Shown here: piece by piece, positions 30,020 through 40,276 of the stretch
Position numbering within the stretch: position 1 is the first letter of the stretch
Layout: each line of letters begins with the position of its first letter
From: Mycobacterium sp. Z3061
GTDB lineage: Bacteria; Actinomycetota; Actinomycetes; Mycobacteriales; Mycobacteriaceae
NCBI RefSeq assembly: GCF_031583025.1
Contig: NZ_CP134062.1
Span: 1,550,001 to 1,614,000 of the forward strand
Direction: 5' to 3'
Length of the DNA stretch: 64,000 nt
Made by a program: the position numbers and the translations under genes
Notes under the pieces: generated by a model
The model's database searches: none
What the model was told of the DNA's origin: nothing
The model's input: only the letters and a program-made list of their open reading frames with translations

Positions 30020-31614
30020 GGAACGACGCATCGGGTTCGCTGCCGAAGAAGCGGCTCACCGTGCGCGGGTGGCTGGCCCTCGTGCTCTCCACGATGGGCC
30101 TGCTGGTGTTGCTGGGTGCGGTCATCGGCGCGGTACTGCTGGAGCGCACCGACGAGCTGGCGCGCGAGCTGAGGGACAACATCCAGCCGTCGCGGGTGGC
30201 GGCCTACCAGCTGCAGTCGGCGTTGCGTGATCAGGAAACGGGGCTGCGGGGCTACCTGATCTCCGCCGACAAGCAGTTTCTCGTCCCGTACTACGAAGGA
30301 GTGGCCGCCGAAAAGGATGTCGCGCAAGAGCTCCGGAACCGACTCGGCCGGAACCCCGAGCTGGTCGCCGACCTGGACCGCATCGAGTCCGCCGCGGCCA
30401 GCTGGCGCAAAGACTATGCCGAGCCGCTCATCGCCCGGGTGACCCCGAAAACTCCCACGGTCGTGCCGGCCGCGACGGCGGCGCTGGGCAAAGCCGAATT
30501 CGACTACATACGGCAACTTTTCACCACCCAGAACGACCATCTCACCAAGGCCCGCGAGCAGGGCGCGGCGAGGCTCGTGCGCATGAACGACTGGCGTGAC
30601 CGGGTGCTGGGCGCCATGGTGCTCATCTTCGTCGCCACGGCCGGCCTGCTGGGTTTCCTGGTGCAGCGCGCGGTCACCCGTCCGCTGGCCAGGCTGGCCG
30701 CGGCGTGCCGGCAGATCACCGACGGCCACTTCAAAGACACCATCGAACCGCCGCGCCGGCCCGCGGATATCCGGGGCATCGCCGTCGACGTCGAGAACAT
30801 GCGGCAGCGGATCGTGGCCGAACTCGAGGCGTCGCAGTCGGCGCAAGAGCAGCTCGACGAGCAGGCGGCCGAGCTGCGCCGGTCCAATGCCGAACTCGAG
30901 CAGTTCGCCTACGTCGCGTCGCACGACCTGCAGGAACCGTTGCGCAAGGTGGCGTCGTTCTGTCAGCTACTGGAGAAGCGCTACGGCGACCAGCTCGACG
31001 AACGGGGCATCCAGTACATCGACTTCGCCGTCGACGGGGCCAAGCGCATGCAGGTGCTGATCAACGATCTGCTCAGCTTCTCCCGGGTCGGCCGGCTGAA
31101 CACCAAGTACACCAAGGTGGAACTCGACACGGCTTTGGACACGGCGATCGCCAACCTCGCCGCGGCGATCGAGGAATCCGGGGCCGAGGTGGTTCACCCC
31201 GGGCAGCCCCTGCCGCAGGTCTTCGGCGATCCGACGCTGCTGACCATGTTGTGGCAGAACCTCATCGGCAATGCCGTGAAATTCCGCCGGGACGACCGGG
31301 CGCCGCGCATCGAGATCGCGTTCCGCCGGGGTGCCGGCAACCACAGCGACAACTGGGTTTTCAGCGTGTCCGACAACGGCATCGGAATCCCGGAGGAGTT
31401 CGTCGGTAAGGTCTTCATCATCTTCCAGCGCCTGCACGGCCGGGACACCTATGGTGGAACCGGGCTGGGGCTGGCGATGTGCAAGAAGATCGTCGAGCAC
31501 CACGGCGGGACCGTGTGGATCGACACCTCTTACACCGATGGAACGCGATTCGAATTCACGCTTCCCATTGCTGACACCAACGCTGAGGCCATTTCAGAAG
31601 GAGCAGACGCATGA
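30016..31614 (+). CDS. Membrane histidine kinase with CHASE3 sensor, HAMP and HisKA/HATPase domains
   Basis: 532 residues from GTG 30016, overlapping the upstream stop by four bases. TM1 is about 20-42. The extracytoplasmic region (43-197) has the CHASE3 signature [13 protein letters not shown] (71-83). TM2 is about 198-218, followed by HAMP ([10 protein letters not shown]), a coiled coil, and HisKA with A-S-H303-D-L-Q-E-P-L-R-K. The ATPase domain shows N-L-I-G-N-A-V-K-F (N box), D-N-G-I-G-I-P (G1) and [10 protein letters not shown] (G2). The H-D-L-Q-E-P-L type and the partner Rcp1-like regulator resemble phytochrome-type kinases, but no chromophore domain is present. It should signal to the flanking receivers; the stimulus is unknown. 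Confidence 0.92.
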   Translation: MRNDASGSLPKKRLTVRGWLALVLSTMGLLVLLGAVIGAVLLERTDELARELRDNIQPSRVAAYQLQSALRDQETGLRGYLISADKQFLVPYYEGVAAEKDVAQELRNRLGRNPELVADLDRIESAAASWRKDYAEPLIARVTPKTPTVVPAATAALGKAEFDYIRQLFTTQNDHLTKAREQGAARLVRMNDWRDRVLGAMVLIFVATAGLLGFLVQRAVTRPLARLAAACRQITDGHFKDTIEPPRRPADIRGIAVDVENMRQRIVAELEASQSAQEQLDEQAAELRRSNAELEQFAYVASHDLQEPLRKVASFCQLLEKRYGDQLDERGIQYIDFAVDGAKRMQVLINDLLSFSRVGRLNTKYTKVELDTALDTAIANLAAAIEESGAEVVHPGQPLPQVFGDPTLLTMLWQNLIGNAVKFRRDDRAPRIEIAFRRGAGNHSDNWVFSVSDNGIGIPEEFVGKVFIIFQRLHGRDTYGGTGLGLAMCKKIVEHHGGTVWIDTSYTDGTRFEFTLPIADTNAEAISEGADA

Positions 31615-32051
31615 CATCACCCGGCCGCGCAATCGACATCCTGCTCGTGGAAGACGACCCCGGCGACGAACTGATCACCCGGGAAGCGTTCGAGCACAAC
31701 AAACTCAACAACCGGCTGCACGTGGCGCACGACGGGGAGGAAGGCCTGAACTACCTCTACCGCCGGGGCGCCTACGAACACGCGCCGCGGCCGGACCTGA
31801 TCCTGCTCGACCTCAACCTGCCCAAGTACGACGGCCGGCACCTGCTGGAGAAGATCAAGTCCGACCCCGACCTGAGCCGTATCCCGGTCGTCGTGCTCAC
31901 CACGTCCTCGGCCGAGGAAGACATTCTGCGCAGTTACAAACTGCACGCCAACGCCTATGTCACCAAGCCCGTCGACCTGGACCAGTTCATGAATGCGGTC
32001 CGCCAGATCGACGAATTCTTCGTGCAGGTCGTGCGCCTACCGAACGGCTGA
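31611..32051 (+). CDS. Single-domain response regulator (Rcp1-like)
   Basis: 146 residues, ATG 31611 overlapping the kinase stop (ATGA). Only a receiver domain: [12 protein letters not shown] at 9-20, acceptor D67 in [13 protein letters not shown] at about 95 and Y-V-T-K-P-V. No output domain, so it works by protein contact, as a phosphate sink or by tuning the kinase. The P-G-D-E and Y-L-Y-R-R-G-A-Y segments are typical of Rcp1-type regulators paired with phytochrome-like kinases. The stop overlaps the convergent SulP gene by 15 bases. Confidence 0.9.
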   Translation: MTSPGRAIDILLVEDDPGDELITREAFEHNKLNNRLHVAHDGEEGLNYLYRRGAYEHAPRPDLILLDLNLPKYDGRHLLEKIKSDPDLSRIPVVVLTTSSAEEDILRSYKLHANAYVTKPVDLDQFMNAVRQIDEFFVQVVRLPNG

Positions 32052-34265
32052 CGCCACCGCTTCCCGGGCCGGTTCCGCGTGCACGATGCCGTGCTCGTCC
32101 ACTTCGTGCACGTGGACGGTCGCGAAATCGAAAAATATGCCGACGACGCGCAGTTGCCCGGACGCCACCAACGGAGCCAGCATGGGATGCCGCGTGAGCC
32201 GCTGCACCTGCATGGCGACGTTCACGATTGACAGCTGGTCGAGTTCGCTGAAGCTGAAGCCGTTGGAGGTGCTGCTCATCCGGGCGGGGTGATTGTCCCG
32301 GAAGGCCGCGAGGCTGTCTTCGGCGTTCCGCAGCCAACGGCCGATAGGGCGGTCGGCCCCGCCGGCGTCGTCGTTCAGCACCACCTGCATCGCGCGGCAG
32401 GACGAATGTCCGCAGATCACAACGGAACTCACGCCGAGCTGGTTGACGGCGAAGTCCAGCGCGGCGTCCACCGAGTGCTCGGCCGGATCGGTGGGCACCA
32501 GGTTGCCGACGTTGCGGACGATGTAGAGGTCGCCGGGACGGCTGGCGGTGATGGTGTCCGGCAAGATCCGGGAGTCGGCACAGGTGAGGAACAACGTGTC
32601 CGGGTTCGGCGAATCAACCAGCTCGGACACGTGGTGGTGCAGGGCCCCCACGCCGTTGCGGTGGTAGTGCTCGACGCCGTCCAGGATCGACGCGTCGGTG
32701 CCTTCGCCGTTGCCGTCGCGCCGGGACGGCCACGGCGCCTCGCGCAGTGACCGCGCCGTGTAGTGACGTTTGGGTGGGCTGGTGTGCGCGCTGGACAGAT
32801 TCGCGGGCGATGTCTCGATGATGTGTACGGTTCCGCCGGTCGCCTCGTGGGCGGCCTTCCAGTCCGAAATCGCTTCGGAGATCGAGTGATCGATGTAATC
32901 GGCATTGAGGTTGAGGGTGACATCGCTGCCGGGCGGCAGCGTGGAGAGCACGTTCGTCAGCCGGGGCAGCAGCAGAAAACTGAGGGTGCCGTCGATGTCC
33001 ACATGCCACTGCTTGGACTCACCGCCGATCGGCCGGGCCTCGATGGGAGCGCGGACGAGGCGCACCAGCAGGAAGAGGATCGCGATGGCAAGACCGATCG
33101 CCACGCCTTCGAGCAGGTTGAGGAACACCACGCAGACGATGGTGATCGCGTAGATCACGAAGTTGCCGGTGCGCGCCGCAACCCTGATGTGAGCCAGCTT
33201 GATGAGCTGGATACCGATCACGATGAGCAGGCCGGCCAGTGCCGCCTTGGGGATCATCTCCACCAGGTTGGTGAGCAGCGACGCGAACAGCAGGATCCAG
33301 ACGCCGTGCAGCACCGCCGATGTGCGGGTGCGGGCACCCGCGGCCACGTTGGTGGAGCTGCGCACGATGACGCCGGTGACCGGTAAGCCGCCGAGCAGTC
33401 CGGAGACGACGTTGGCGCTGCCCTGTCCGAGCATCTCCCGGTTGAAGTTGGTGCGCGGTCCGCTGTGCAGCTTGTCGATGCCGACCGCGGACAGCAGCGA
33501 CTCGACGCTGGCGATCAGCGCAACCGTCACCACTCCCAGTGCGACGGCGCCGATCTCCTGGGTCCACGGGTGTCCGCCCGGCGACAGCGTCGGTAGGTGC
33601 GGCAGGCCGATGGCCTCAAAGAAGTTGCCGGACAGTTTGATTCGCTCGACGTCGAGGTTCACCACCAGGGACAAGGCGGTGGCCGCCACGATCGCAATGA
33701 GGGCGCCAGGGATGAACCTGACCTTGGGTGGCAGCTTCGGCCACAGCAGCAGGATGGCGATCACGACGCTGCCGACGATCACTTCGTGCAACTCGTGGTT
33801 CATGATTCCGCTGGGCAGCGCCTCGATGTTCGCCCACGCGGAGCTGCGCGACGATCCGCCCAGCAGCACATGAATCTGCTGCAGCACGATGGTGACACCG
33901 ATACCGGCCAGCATGGCGTGCACCACCACGGGGGCGACGGCGAGTGCGGCACGCGCCACCCGCACCAGGCCCAGCAGGATCTGTACGGCGCCCGCGCAGA
34001 CGGTGATCACGCACGTCATTTCCCAGCCGAACTCGTCGATCAGCCCGGCCACCACCACGGTCAGACCTGCGGCCGGTCCGCTGACCTGCAGCACCGACCC
34101 GCCGACCGAGCCGGCGATGATGCCCCCGCTCACCGCGGCGATCAGCCCGGCCATCAGTGGTGCCCCCGACGCGATCGCGATACCGAGCGACAGTGGCAGC
34201 GCTACCAGGAACACGACCAGCGACGCTGGGATGTCGTAACGCAGGTTGGGCAGTATCTTCCGCAT
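32037..34265 (-). CDS. SulP-family anion transporter fused to beta-carbonic anhydrase (Rv3273-like)
   Basis: 742 residues. ATG 34265 ([16 protein letters not shown]) is chosen because GAGGAG lies seven bases upstream; a longer in-frame start at 34379 would add 38 residues without homology. The N-terminal half is a SulP permease ([31 protein letters not shown]; about 10-12 helices) with a short STAS-like segment after it. The C-terminal domain is a beta-type carbonic anhydrase with zinc ligands in C-A-D-S-R and C-G-H-S-S-C. It probably couples bicarbonate movement with CO2 hydration. Orthologue of Rv3273. It converges on the response regulator with a 15-base overlap. Confidence 0.93.
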   Translation of the reverse strand: MRKILPNLRYDIPASLVVFLVALPLSLGIAIASGAPLMAGLIAAVSGGIIAGSVGGSVLQVSGPAAGLTVVVAGLIDEFGWEMTCVITVCAGAVQILLGLVRVARAALAVAPVVVHAMLAGIGVTIVLQQIHVLLGGSSRSSAWANIEALPSGIMNHELHEVIVGSVVIAILLLWPKLPPKVRFIPGALIAIVAATALSLVVNLDVERIKLSGNFFEAIGLPHLPTLSPGGHPWTQEIGAVALGVVTVALIASVESLLSAVGIDKLHSGPRTNFNREMLGQGSANVVSGLLGGLPVTGVIVRSSTNVAAGARTRTSAVLHGVWILLFASLLTNLVEMIPKAALAGLLIVIGIQLIKLAHIRVAARTGNFVIYAITIVCVVFLNLLEGVAIGLAIAILFLLVRLVRAPIEARPIGGESKQWHVDIDGTLSFLLLPRLTNVLSTLPPGSDVTLNLNADYIDHSISEAISDWKAAHEATGGTVHIIETSPANLSSAHTSPPKRHYTARSLREAPWPSRRDGNGEGTDASILDGVEHYHRNGVGALHHHVSELVDSPNPDTLFLTCADSRILPDTITASRPGDLYIVRNVGNLVPTDPAEHSVDAALDFAVNQLGVSSVVICGHSSCRAMQVVLNDDAGGADRPIGRWLRNAEDSLAAFRDNHPARMSSTSNGFSFSELDQLSIVNVAMQVQRLTRHPMLAPLVASGQLRVVGIFFDFATVHVHEVDEHGIVHAEPAREAVASAVR

Positions 34266-34575
34266 CAGTCTCCTCGGGCCGGTCCGCTCAGGCAATCGGA
34301 CCGGTGTGAACAGGTGGGGGGTATCGGGTGTCCACCGGGCGTCGGCAACCCGGATTCGCCATATATTTGTGATCAGCAAATTCTTTGAATCCCGCTACCG
34401 ACGTCTGACCAAATGGTCCATGTGACCCTCGGTAATTCGGCAAATCCCACGCGGATTCATTCGCAATTCAAAGAAAGCCGGCCACCGCTGCGGGCCCGGC
34501 CTGAGCAACGTTGGTGTTCGGTGAGAGTCCCCACTCCTGATCTAAGGTGAGTTCGCCGTCTACCGGGAGAGGGAT
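34266..34575. other. Divergent promoter region between the SulP and TetR genes, with a spaced inverted repeat
   Basis: 310 bases without a gene. TTCTTTGAAT (34381-34390) and its exact complement ATTCAAAGAA (34466-34475) form a 10-base inverted repeat 75 bases apart, in a stretch more A/T-rich than the flanking genes. It should contain both divergent promoters. TetR autorepression here is possible, but a compact TetR-type palindrome is not seen. Confidence 0.45.
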
Positions 34576-35238
34576 ATGGCCGCCGACAGATCGCCCAGCC
34601 GCATGGACCTTCGCAAGCAGCGCACCCGTGCCGCGCTCATCAAGTCGGCGCGGACGTTCATCGCCGACGGTCAGCTCGAGGTGCCGGTGCAGGACATCTG
34701 TCTGGCCGCCGATGTCGGCATCGGATCGTTCTACAACCACTTCGACAGCAAGGAAGAACTCTTCCAGGCCGCCATCGTCGACGTGATCGACGCCCAGGCG
34801 GGTCTGCTGGACGCCCTGACGGAGGCCGTCGAGGATCCGGCGGAGAAGTTCGCCGCCCGGTTCCGCTTGACGGGCCGGATGTTCCGGCTGCGCCCGAAGG
34901 AGAGCCGGATCGGGCTCGCGCTGGGCATGCCGCTGATCATGGCGGAGAAGGGCCTGGGACCGCGCGGTGTCCGGGACATCGGCGCGGCCGCGGCTGCTGG
35001 GCGGTTCACGGTCAAGGACCCCGAGCTGGCGATGGTGCTTGGCGCGGGATCGCTACTGGCGCTCGGCCAGTTGCTGTATGACCAGCCGGCCCGCGACGAC
35101 GAGGAGACGATCGACGACGTGGTCGACAGCCTGCTCCGGCTCTTCGGATTGGGGCCGGAGGAGGCACAGCGCATCAGCCGTATGCCGTTGCCCGACCTCA
35201 GCTGGGTCCGCGACGTCGATTTCAACCAGTTGGGCTAG
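34576..35238 (+). CDS. TetR-family regulator
   Basis: 220 residues, ATG 34576 after GGGAGAGGG. The DNA-binding domain is clear: R-T-R-A-A-L-I-K-S-A, V-Q-D-I-C-L-A-A-D-V-G-I-G-S-F-Y-N-H-F-D-S-K-E-E-L-F. The remaining helices form a TetR ligand domain of unknown ligand, with R-D-V-D-F-N-Q-L-G at the end. It is divergent from the SulP-carbonic anhydrase gene and may control it. The stop TAG lies in a CTAG palindrome that also encodes the stop of the PE_PGRS gene on the other strand, so the two genes overlap by four bases tail to tail. No equivalent is known to me at this place in M. tuberculosis. Confidence 0.85.
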   Translation: MAADRSPSRMDLRKQRTRAALIKSARTFIADGQLEVPVQDICLAADVGIGSFYNHFDSKEELFQAAIVDVIDAQAGLLDALTEAVEDPAEKFAARFRLTGRMFRLRPKESRIGLALGMPLIMAEKGLGPRGVRDIGAAAAAGRFTVKDPELAMVLGAGSLLALGQLLYDQPARDDEETIDDVVDSLLRLFGLGPEEAQRISRMPLPDLSWVRDVDFNQLG

Positions 35239-38200
35239 CCCGCCTTGCCGGATATCCCGATGAGGCCGCCGCTACCGGCAGCGCCGGCGGTCCCGTCGTC
35301 CGCCGCGGCCCCGCCCGTTCCGGCGACGCCGCCGGCCGCTCCGTCACCGCCGATTCCGACCAGGCTGTCGGCGTTGCCGCCGTTGCCGCCGTTGCCGCCC
35401 GCGCCGCTGTGGCTGTTGCTGCCACCGTTGCCGCCGGCGCCGCCCACCCCGCCGTCACCGCCGTAGCCGATCAACCCGAGCGCCTGGCCGCCGTTTCCGC
35501 CGTTTCCGCCGGCGCCGCCTTGACCGCTCGACAATCCTGCGTTGCTGCCATGACCACCGGCGCCGCCGTTGCCGGCGATGCCACCCAGGCCGACGTCACC
35601 ACCGTTTCCGCCGTTGCCGGCGGCGTTGACCGAGCTGACGTTGCCGCCGGAGCCGGCGTCGCCACCGTTTCCGCCGGCGCCGCCCACACCCCAGAGGTAT
35701 CCGCCGTGGCCGCCGTCGCCGCCGTTGGTGCCGGCGCCACCGGCGGCCTGGCTGGCGTCGCCAAACAGGTTGATGGCTCTGCCGCCGATGCCGCCGTTGC
35801 CGCCGACCCCACCGACACCCACCAGGCCCACGTCGCCTCCCGCGCCCGCGGTGCCGGCACTGCCGCCGGCGATCTGCACGCCGTTACCGGCGATCCCGTA
35901 GCCGCCGTTGCCGCCGCTGCCACCGTTTCCGCCGACGCCCCAGAGGTATCCGCCGTGCGAACCGCTGCCGGCGGCGCCGCCGGCGCCGCCGGTCGCGCCG
36001 GTGCCGGCGGTGTAGTAGGTGGTGCCGCCCGCTCCGCCGTTGCCGCCGTCGCCGCCCGCGCCGTAGATGAGCCAGATCGGAAGAGCACACGTCCGGTGCC
36101 GCCGGTGCCACCACCGCCACCGGCGGCGGTGCCACCGCCGTCTCCACCGCGCGCACCGTTACCGCCGTCGCCGCCGCTGCCCCACAGCCCGACGGAACCG
36201 CCCTGACCCCCGTTACCGCCGTGGCCGGAGACTTCCACCGACCCGCCGTCGCCGCCGTCGCCGCCTACCCCGTACAGATAGCCGCCGCGACCACCGGTAC
36301 CGCCGTCGGCGCCGTTGGTGCCAGAGGGGTTGGGGCCGTCGAGGTTGCCCGCGTTGCCACCGTCGCCACCGGCTCCGATCAGCCAGCCGGCGTCGGCACC
36401 GCGGCCGCCGGCCGCGCCGGCACCTGAGTCGCCGCCGTCGCCGCCGTTTCCGCCGATGAAGCCGGCCGCGCCGCCGTCGTGGCCGGATACGCCGGCGGCG
36501 AAGGTGTTGCCGCTGTTGCCGCCGTTGCCGGTCAGGTATCCGGCTCTCGCGCCCTGGGCGCCGAGCCCGCCGTCGAAGCCGTAGGCGCCGGGGGCGCCGT
36601 TGCCGCCGGAGCCGCCGTCGCCGATCAGCAGCCCGGCGCTGCCCGCGGCCCCGCCGTTGCCGCCGGTGCCGGTGTCGCCGGCCCCGCCGTCGCCACCGCT
36701 GCCGCCGTCGCCGAATAGCACGCCGCCGCTGCCGCCGGCGCCGCCGTTCGCCCCGGCCCCGGCGTTGCCTCCGTCGCCGCCGACTCCGTAGAGATAGCCT
36801 CCGCGACCGCCCGCGGCGCCGGCCGTTGCGGAGGCGGAGCTGTCGCCGCCGCGGCCGCCGGTGCCGAAGAGCTGCCCGGCGTCGGCGCCGGCCGCGCCCT
36901 GATTGCCGCTGCCACCGGCGCCGCCATCCCCGATCAGGTATCCGGCTCGGCCCGCCGCGCCGCCGGCCACCGGGCCGTAGCCGCCGTCGCCGCCGTCGCC
37001 GAACACCCATGCCGACCCGCCGGCCCCGCCGCTACCGTTGGCGCCAACGCTGCCCGCGGCGCCGTTGCCATGACCGCCGTTGCCGGCCTGCCCGGCGGCG
37101 CCGCCGTTGCTGCCGATCCCGCCGTTGCCGCCGGTGCCGAACAACCGTCCGGAGTCGCCGCCGTCGCCGCCGGTGGCGCCGTCGCCGCCGTCGCCGCCGT
37201 CGCCGCCTGTGTTTGAACTGCCGATCCCCGCGCCGCCGTTGCCGGCGCCGCCGCCGTTGCCACTGTTCCCGCCGGCCCCACCGTTGCCGATCAGCCAGCC
37301 GCTGGCTCCGCCCCGACCACCCATTGCGCCGGCGCCGCCGTCACCGCCGCTGCCGCCGGGGTTGGAAAAGTTGACGGTGGTAGCCGCGCCGTCTGCGCCG
37401 TGGCCGCCGGCACCGCCCGTTCCGCCCGCGCCACCGTCACCGAACAGCCAACCGCCGGTGCCGCCCGCACCGCCTACGCCGCCGCCGGCGCCGGCGCCAC
37501 CACTGCCGCCCTTGGGCCCGCCGGACCCACCTGCGTTTGGCTCGACGGTGCCGGCGATACCGGCCTCGCCGCCATTCCCACCGTGGCCCCCGTTACCCCC
37601 GGCGCCGCCGGTGCCGAACAACCGGCCGCCTCCACCGCCGGTACCCCCGTTGCCGCCGACGCCGGCCGTGCCGCCGTTGCCGCCACTGGCCGAAGTAACG
37701 CCCTGGCCCCCGTCCCCGCCGGTGCCGCCGTGCCCGCCGCCGCCACCGGCGCCCCCGGTGCCCAGCAACCAGCCGCCGTCACCCCCGACGCCGCCGCTGC
37801 CGCCGGAGGCGCCGTAGCCGCCAAATCCGCCGCGGCCGTACCAGTCGCTGGTGGCGAGCCCACCTGCACCGCCATCTCCGCCGCGGCCACCGAGGCCCGC
37901 TGCTCCGCCGTCGCCAAACAGGCCCGCCGACCCGCCGCTGCCGCCCGTTCCGCCGACACCACCGTTCCCGCCCCACCCGCCGTAGGCTTGGTCATCGGAT
38001 TGGGTGCCGTCAGCGCCGGTTCCGCCGGCGCCGCCCGCACCGCCGACACCGCCGGCACCGCCCTGGCCGTAGAGCCAGCCACCGGCACCGCCGGCGCCGC
38101 CCGCACCGCCAACGCCGCCCGTGCCGCCGTACTCGGTGGGACTGGTCGACGAGGTGCTGCCGCCACCCTGGCCCGCGGCACCTCCGGCACCCCCAGCACC

Positions 38201-38884
38201 TCCGGTGCCGAACAAGCCGGCGGCGCCACCGGCGCCGCCGGTACCTCCGTTGCCGCCGGGGCTACCCGTGACGTGCGCGGCGCCGGTGGCCCCGGTGCCG
38301 CCGATACCGCCCGCGCCGCCCGCGCCACCGTTACCCCACAGCCAGCCGCCGTTCCCGCCAGAACCGCCGCTGCCGCCGGCCGCGCCGGTCCCGGCCGCGC
38401 CATTGGCTCCGCTGCCGCCTGCGCCGCCGTTGCCGATCAGTCCGGCGCTCCCGCCGTTGCCACCCGCGCCGTTGTAGCCGTTACCGCCGTTGCCGTACAG
38501 CCAGCCGCCGTCCTGACCGTTGGGGCTGGCCGCGGTGCCGTCGGCCCCGTTGCCGATGATCGGCCGCGACAGCAGCGACTCGATGGATTGCAGCGGGCCG
38601 GCGTTGGCCGCCTCGGCTGCGGCGTAGGAGTTCGCCGCGCCGGCGAGTGCCTGGGTGAATTGGGAGTGGAACTGTGCCGCCTGCGCGCTGACCGCCTGAT
38701 AGTCCAGGGCGTGACCGGAGAACAGCGACGCGAGCGCCGTCGAGACCTGGTCGGCACCCGCGGCCAGCACTCCGGTGGTGCTGGCGGCGGCCGCCGCGTT
38801 CGCGTCCCCGAGCGCCGAGGCGATGTTCTGCACGTTCGCCGCCGCTGCCGTCAGCGCCTCTGGGGCAATCGTCGTAAAGGACAT
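35235..38884 (-). CDS. Large PE_PGRS protein; reading frame broken by a 20-base adapter artefact
   Basis: PE domain begins [12 protein letters not shown] at 38884 and contains Y-A-A-A-E; the linker [16 protein letters not shown] precedes a long PGRS region with modules such as [23 protein letters not shown] and Y-G-V-G-G-D-G-G. As given, the frame from the start goes off into Ala/Thr/Arg-rich nonsense after position 36093, passing through R-V-L-F-R-S, the translation of an Illumina adapter. The downstream PGRS frame ends at TAG 35235-35237. Removing the 20 bases at 36074-36093 joins both frames exactly, giving one ORF of 1209 residues with ...[14 protein letters not shown] across the joint. 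The gene is therefore probably intact in the organism. Export by an ESX system and a surface location are expected. Confidence 0.88.
36074..36093 (+). other. Illumina TruSeq adapter sequence inside the assembly
   Basis: AGATCGGAAGAGCACACGTC matches the first 20 bases of the standard Illumina read-1 adapter. It sits inside PGRS repeats and shifts the reading frame by two. Flanking bases return at once to GGN-rich PGRS sequence. This is an assembly or trimming artefact, not biology. Confidence 0.96.
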
Positions 38885-39100
38885 CGCTGCCGCACACCCC
38901 GTCCGTAGTCGGTATCTCGTCGAAGACAGAAGGACCCTAATCCCATTCGCCGAAGAATTGCAGCATTTTTATCAATAAAATGGCGTGAGAGGGAAACTGA
39001 ATAATCTTCAGGATTTGAAATTGAATATTCCTCAGAAGATTCGCGATGCGGTCTTTCTGAATTGTGCCGAAAGCGGCGTTTTCCAGCGAGAACGTGAGGG
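38885..39100. other. A/T-rich intergenic region upstream of the large PE_PGRS gene
   Basis: 216 bases, clearly richer in A+T than anything nearby (runs such as CATTTTTATCAATAAAATG and GGATTTGAAATTGAATATTCC). CATTTTTAT...ATAAAATG at about 38964-38982 is an imperfect dyad. It should include the minus-strand PE_PGRS promoter and the end of the CaiB-family transcript. Such A/T-rich stretches beside PE/PPE genes are typical targets of the nucleoid protein Lsr2; binding is not shown. Confidence 0.5.
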
Positions 39101-40276
39101 CTACGTCAGAAACTGACCATTATGCTGGCCGGCGGCCGGAGGGAGCTCGGTGACCCGGGCGTCGAAGCTCGAGTAGCGTGCCGGGGTGCGGATGACCGTA
39201 ATGGTGTCGTCGCCGCTGCCCACTTCCAGGGCCAGGTCGTTCTCGGCGAACAACGGTGTGTCGACCACCTGCTTCCAGGTGTAGGCCAGACACGCCATCA
39301 GGCCACCCTCCTGCAGCAGTTGCACCCACTCCGCGGCAGTCTTGGTGGCCAGTGCCGATTCGAGTTCGTCGGTCAACTCGGGGTAGTTGATCGCTCGCGA
39401 GCGCTGATCGGCGAACCGCTCGTCGTCGATCAGATCGGGGCGGCCGATGATCTCGCACAGCTTCGCCCAGTGCTTGGGCACGTAGGCGCTGATCACCAGG
39501 TAGCCGTCGGAGGCTTTGTAGGCGTCCGACGGTTGCGTGGCGAAGCCGACTCCCTTGCGCTTCTTCGCCGGGGGCACGGCCGGCGTGGGCTTAGCCGGTT
39601 GCTCGCTGGGCTTGTTCAGATGAATGGTCAGCTGGTTGGCCTGCAGGCTGACGGCAACGTCGTACATCGCGACCTGCACCAGATCACCCACCCCGTGCCG
39701 CTCGCGATTGAGCAGTGCGGCCAGCACCGCCTGTGCGAGCACGTGCCCGCTGGCGTTGTCGACCAGCTGGAACGGAATGATCTGCGGTTTGCCCGTGGGC
39801 GTGGCCATGCCGGTGCACATTCCCGCCTCGGCGGCCACCATCAGGTCGACGCCCGGGCGGGTGCCGTTGGGGCCGTTTCCCCCGAACGCGCTCAGGCGCG
39901 CGTAGATCAGCCTAGGGTTGCGGGCACGCAACTCGTCGGGGCCCAGGCCCAGCCGTTCCATCACCCCCGGGCGGAACCCCTCCAGCACGACGTCGGCGGT
40001 GTCGGCCAGGCGCAGGATCTGCTGCCTGGCCGCCTCCTCGGTCAGGTCCACCGCGACCGACTTCTTGCCGCGGTTGTTCGGCAGGAAGTAGGTGGCCAGC
40101 GGCGGGCGGCCGGGCAGCACCGAGGTGAGTCGCCGGGACTGCTCGCCGCCGGGCGCTTCGATCTTGACGACTTCGGCGCCGAGGTCGGCCAGGATCTGGC
40201 CGGCCAGCGGGCCGGCCACGTTCTGGGTGAAGTCGAGTACCCGGAAGCCGTCCAGCGGCTTGGCGGCGTTCGGCAT
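39101..40276 (-). CDS. CaiB/BaiF family CoA-transferase (Rv3272-like)
   Basis: 391 residues. ATG 40276 (M-P-N-A-A-K-P-L-D-G-F-R-V-L-D-F-T) overlaps the methyltransferase stop by one base (TGATG); longer in-frame extension is antisense-type sequence. The family III CoA-transferase pattern is clear: V-A-G-P-L-A-G-Q-I-L-A-D-L-G-A-E-V-V-K-I-E, P-L-A-T-Y-F-L-P-N-N-R-G-K-K-S, and R-P-G-V-D-L-M-V-A-A-E-A-G with the Asp that forms the glutamyl/aspartyl-CoA-type intermediate. It moves CoA between carboxylic acids; donor and acceptor are unknown. Matches M. tuberculosis Rv3272. Coupled here to a SAM-dependent methyltransferase gene that M. tuberculosis lacks at this place. Confidence 0.86.
   Translation of the reverse strand: MPNAAKPLDGFRVLDFTQNVAGPLAGQILADLGAEVVKIEAPGGEQSRRLTSVLPGRPPLATYFLPNNRGKKSVAVDLTEEAARQQILRLADTADVVLEGFRPGVMERLGLGPDELRARNPRLIYARLSAFGGNGPNGTRPGVDLMVAAEAGMCTGMATPTGKPQIIPFQLVDNASGHVLAQAVLAALLNRERHGVGDLVQVAMYDVAVSLQANQLTIHLNKPSEQPAKPTPAVPPAKKRKGVGFATQPSDAYKASDGYLVISAYVPKHWAKLCEIIGRPDLIDDERFADQRSRAINYPELTDELESALATKTAAEWVQLLQEGGLMACLAYTWKQVVDTPLFAENDLALEVGSGDDTITVIRTPARYSSFDARVTELPPAAGQHNGQFLT

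Noticed and set aside
35471..36073. Ala/Thr-rich C-terminal end of the 1137-codon PE_PGRS frame as a real domain
   Set aside because: It is out-of-frame PGRS DNA created by the adapter insertion at 36074-36093.
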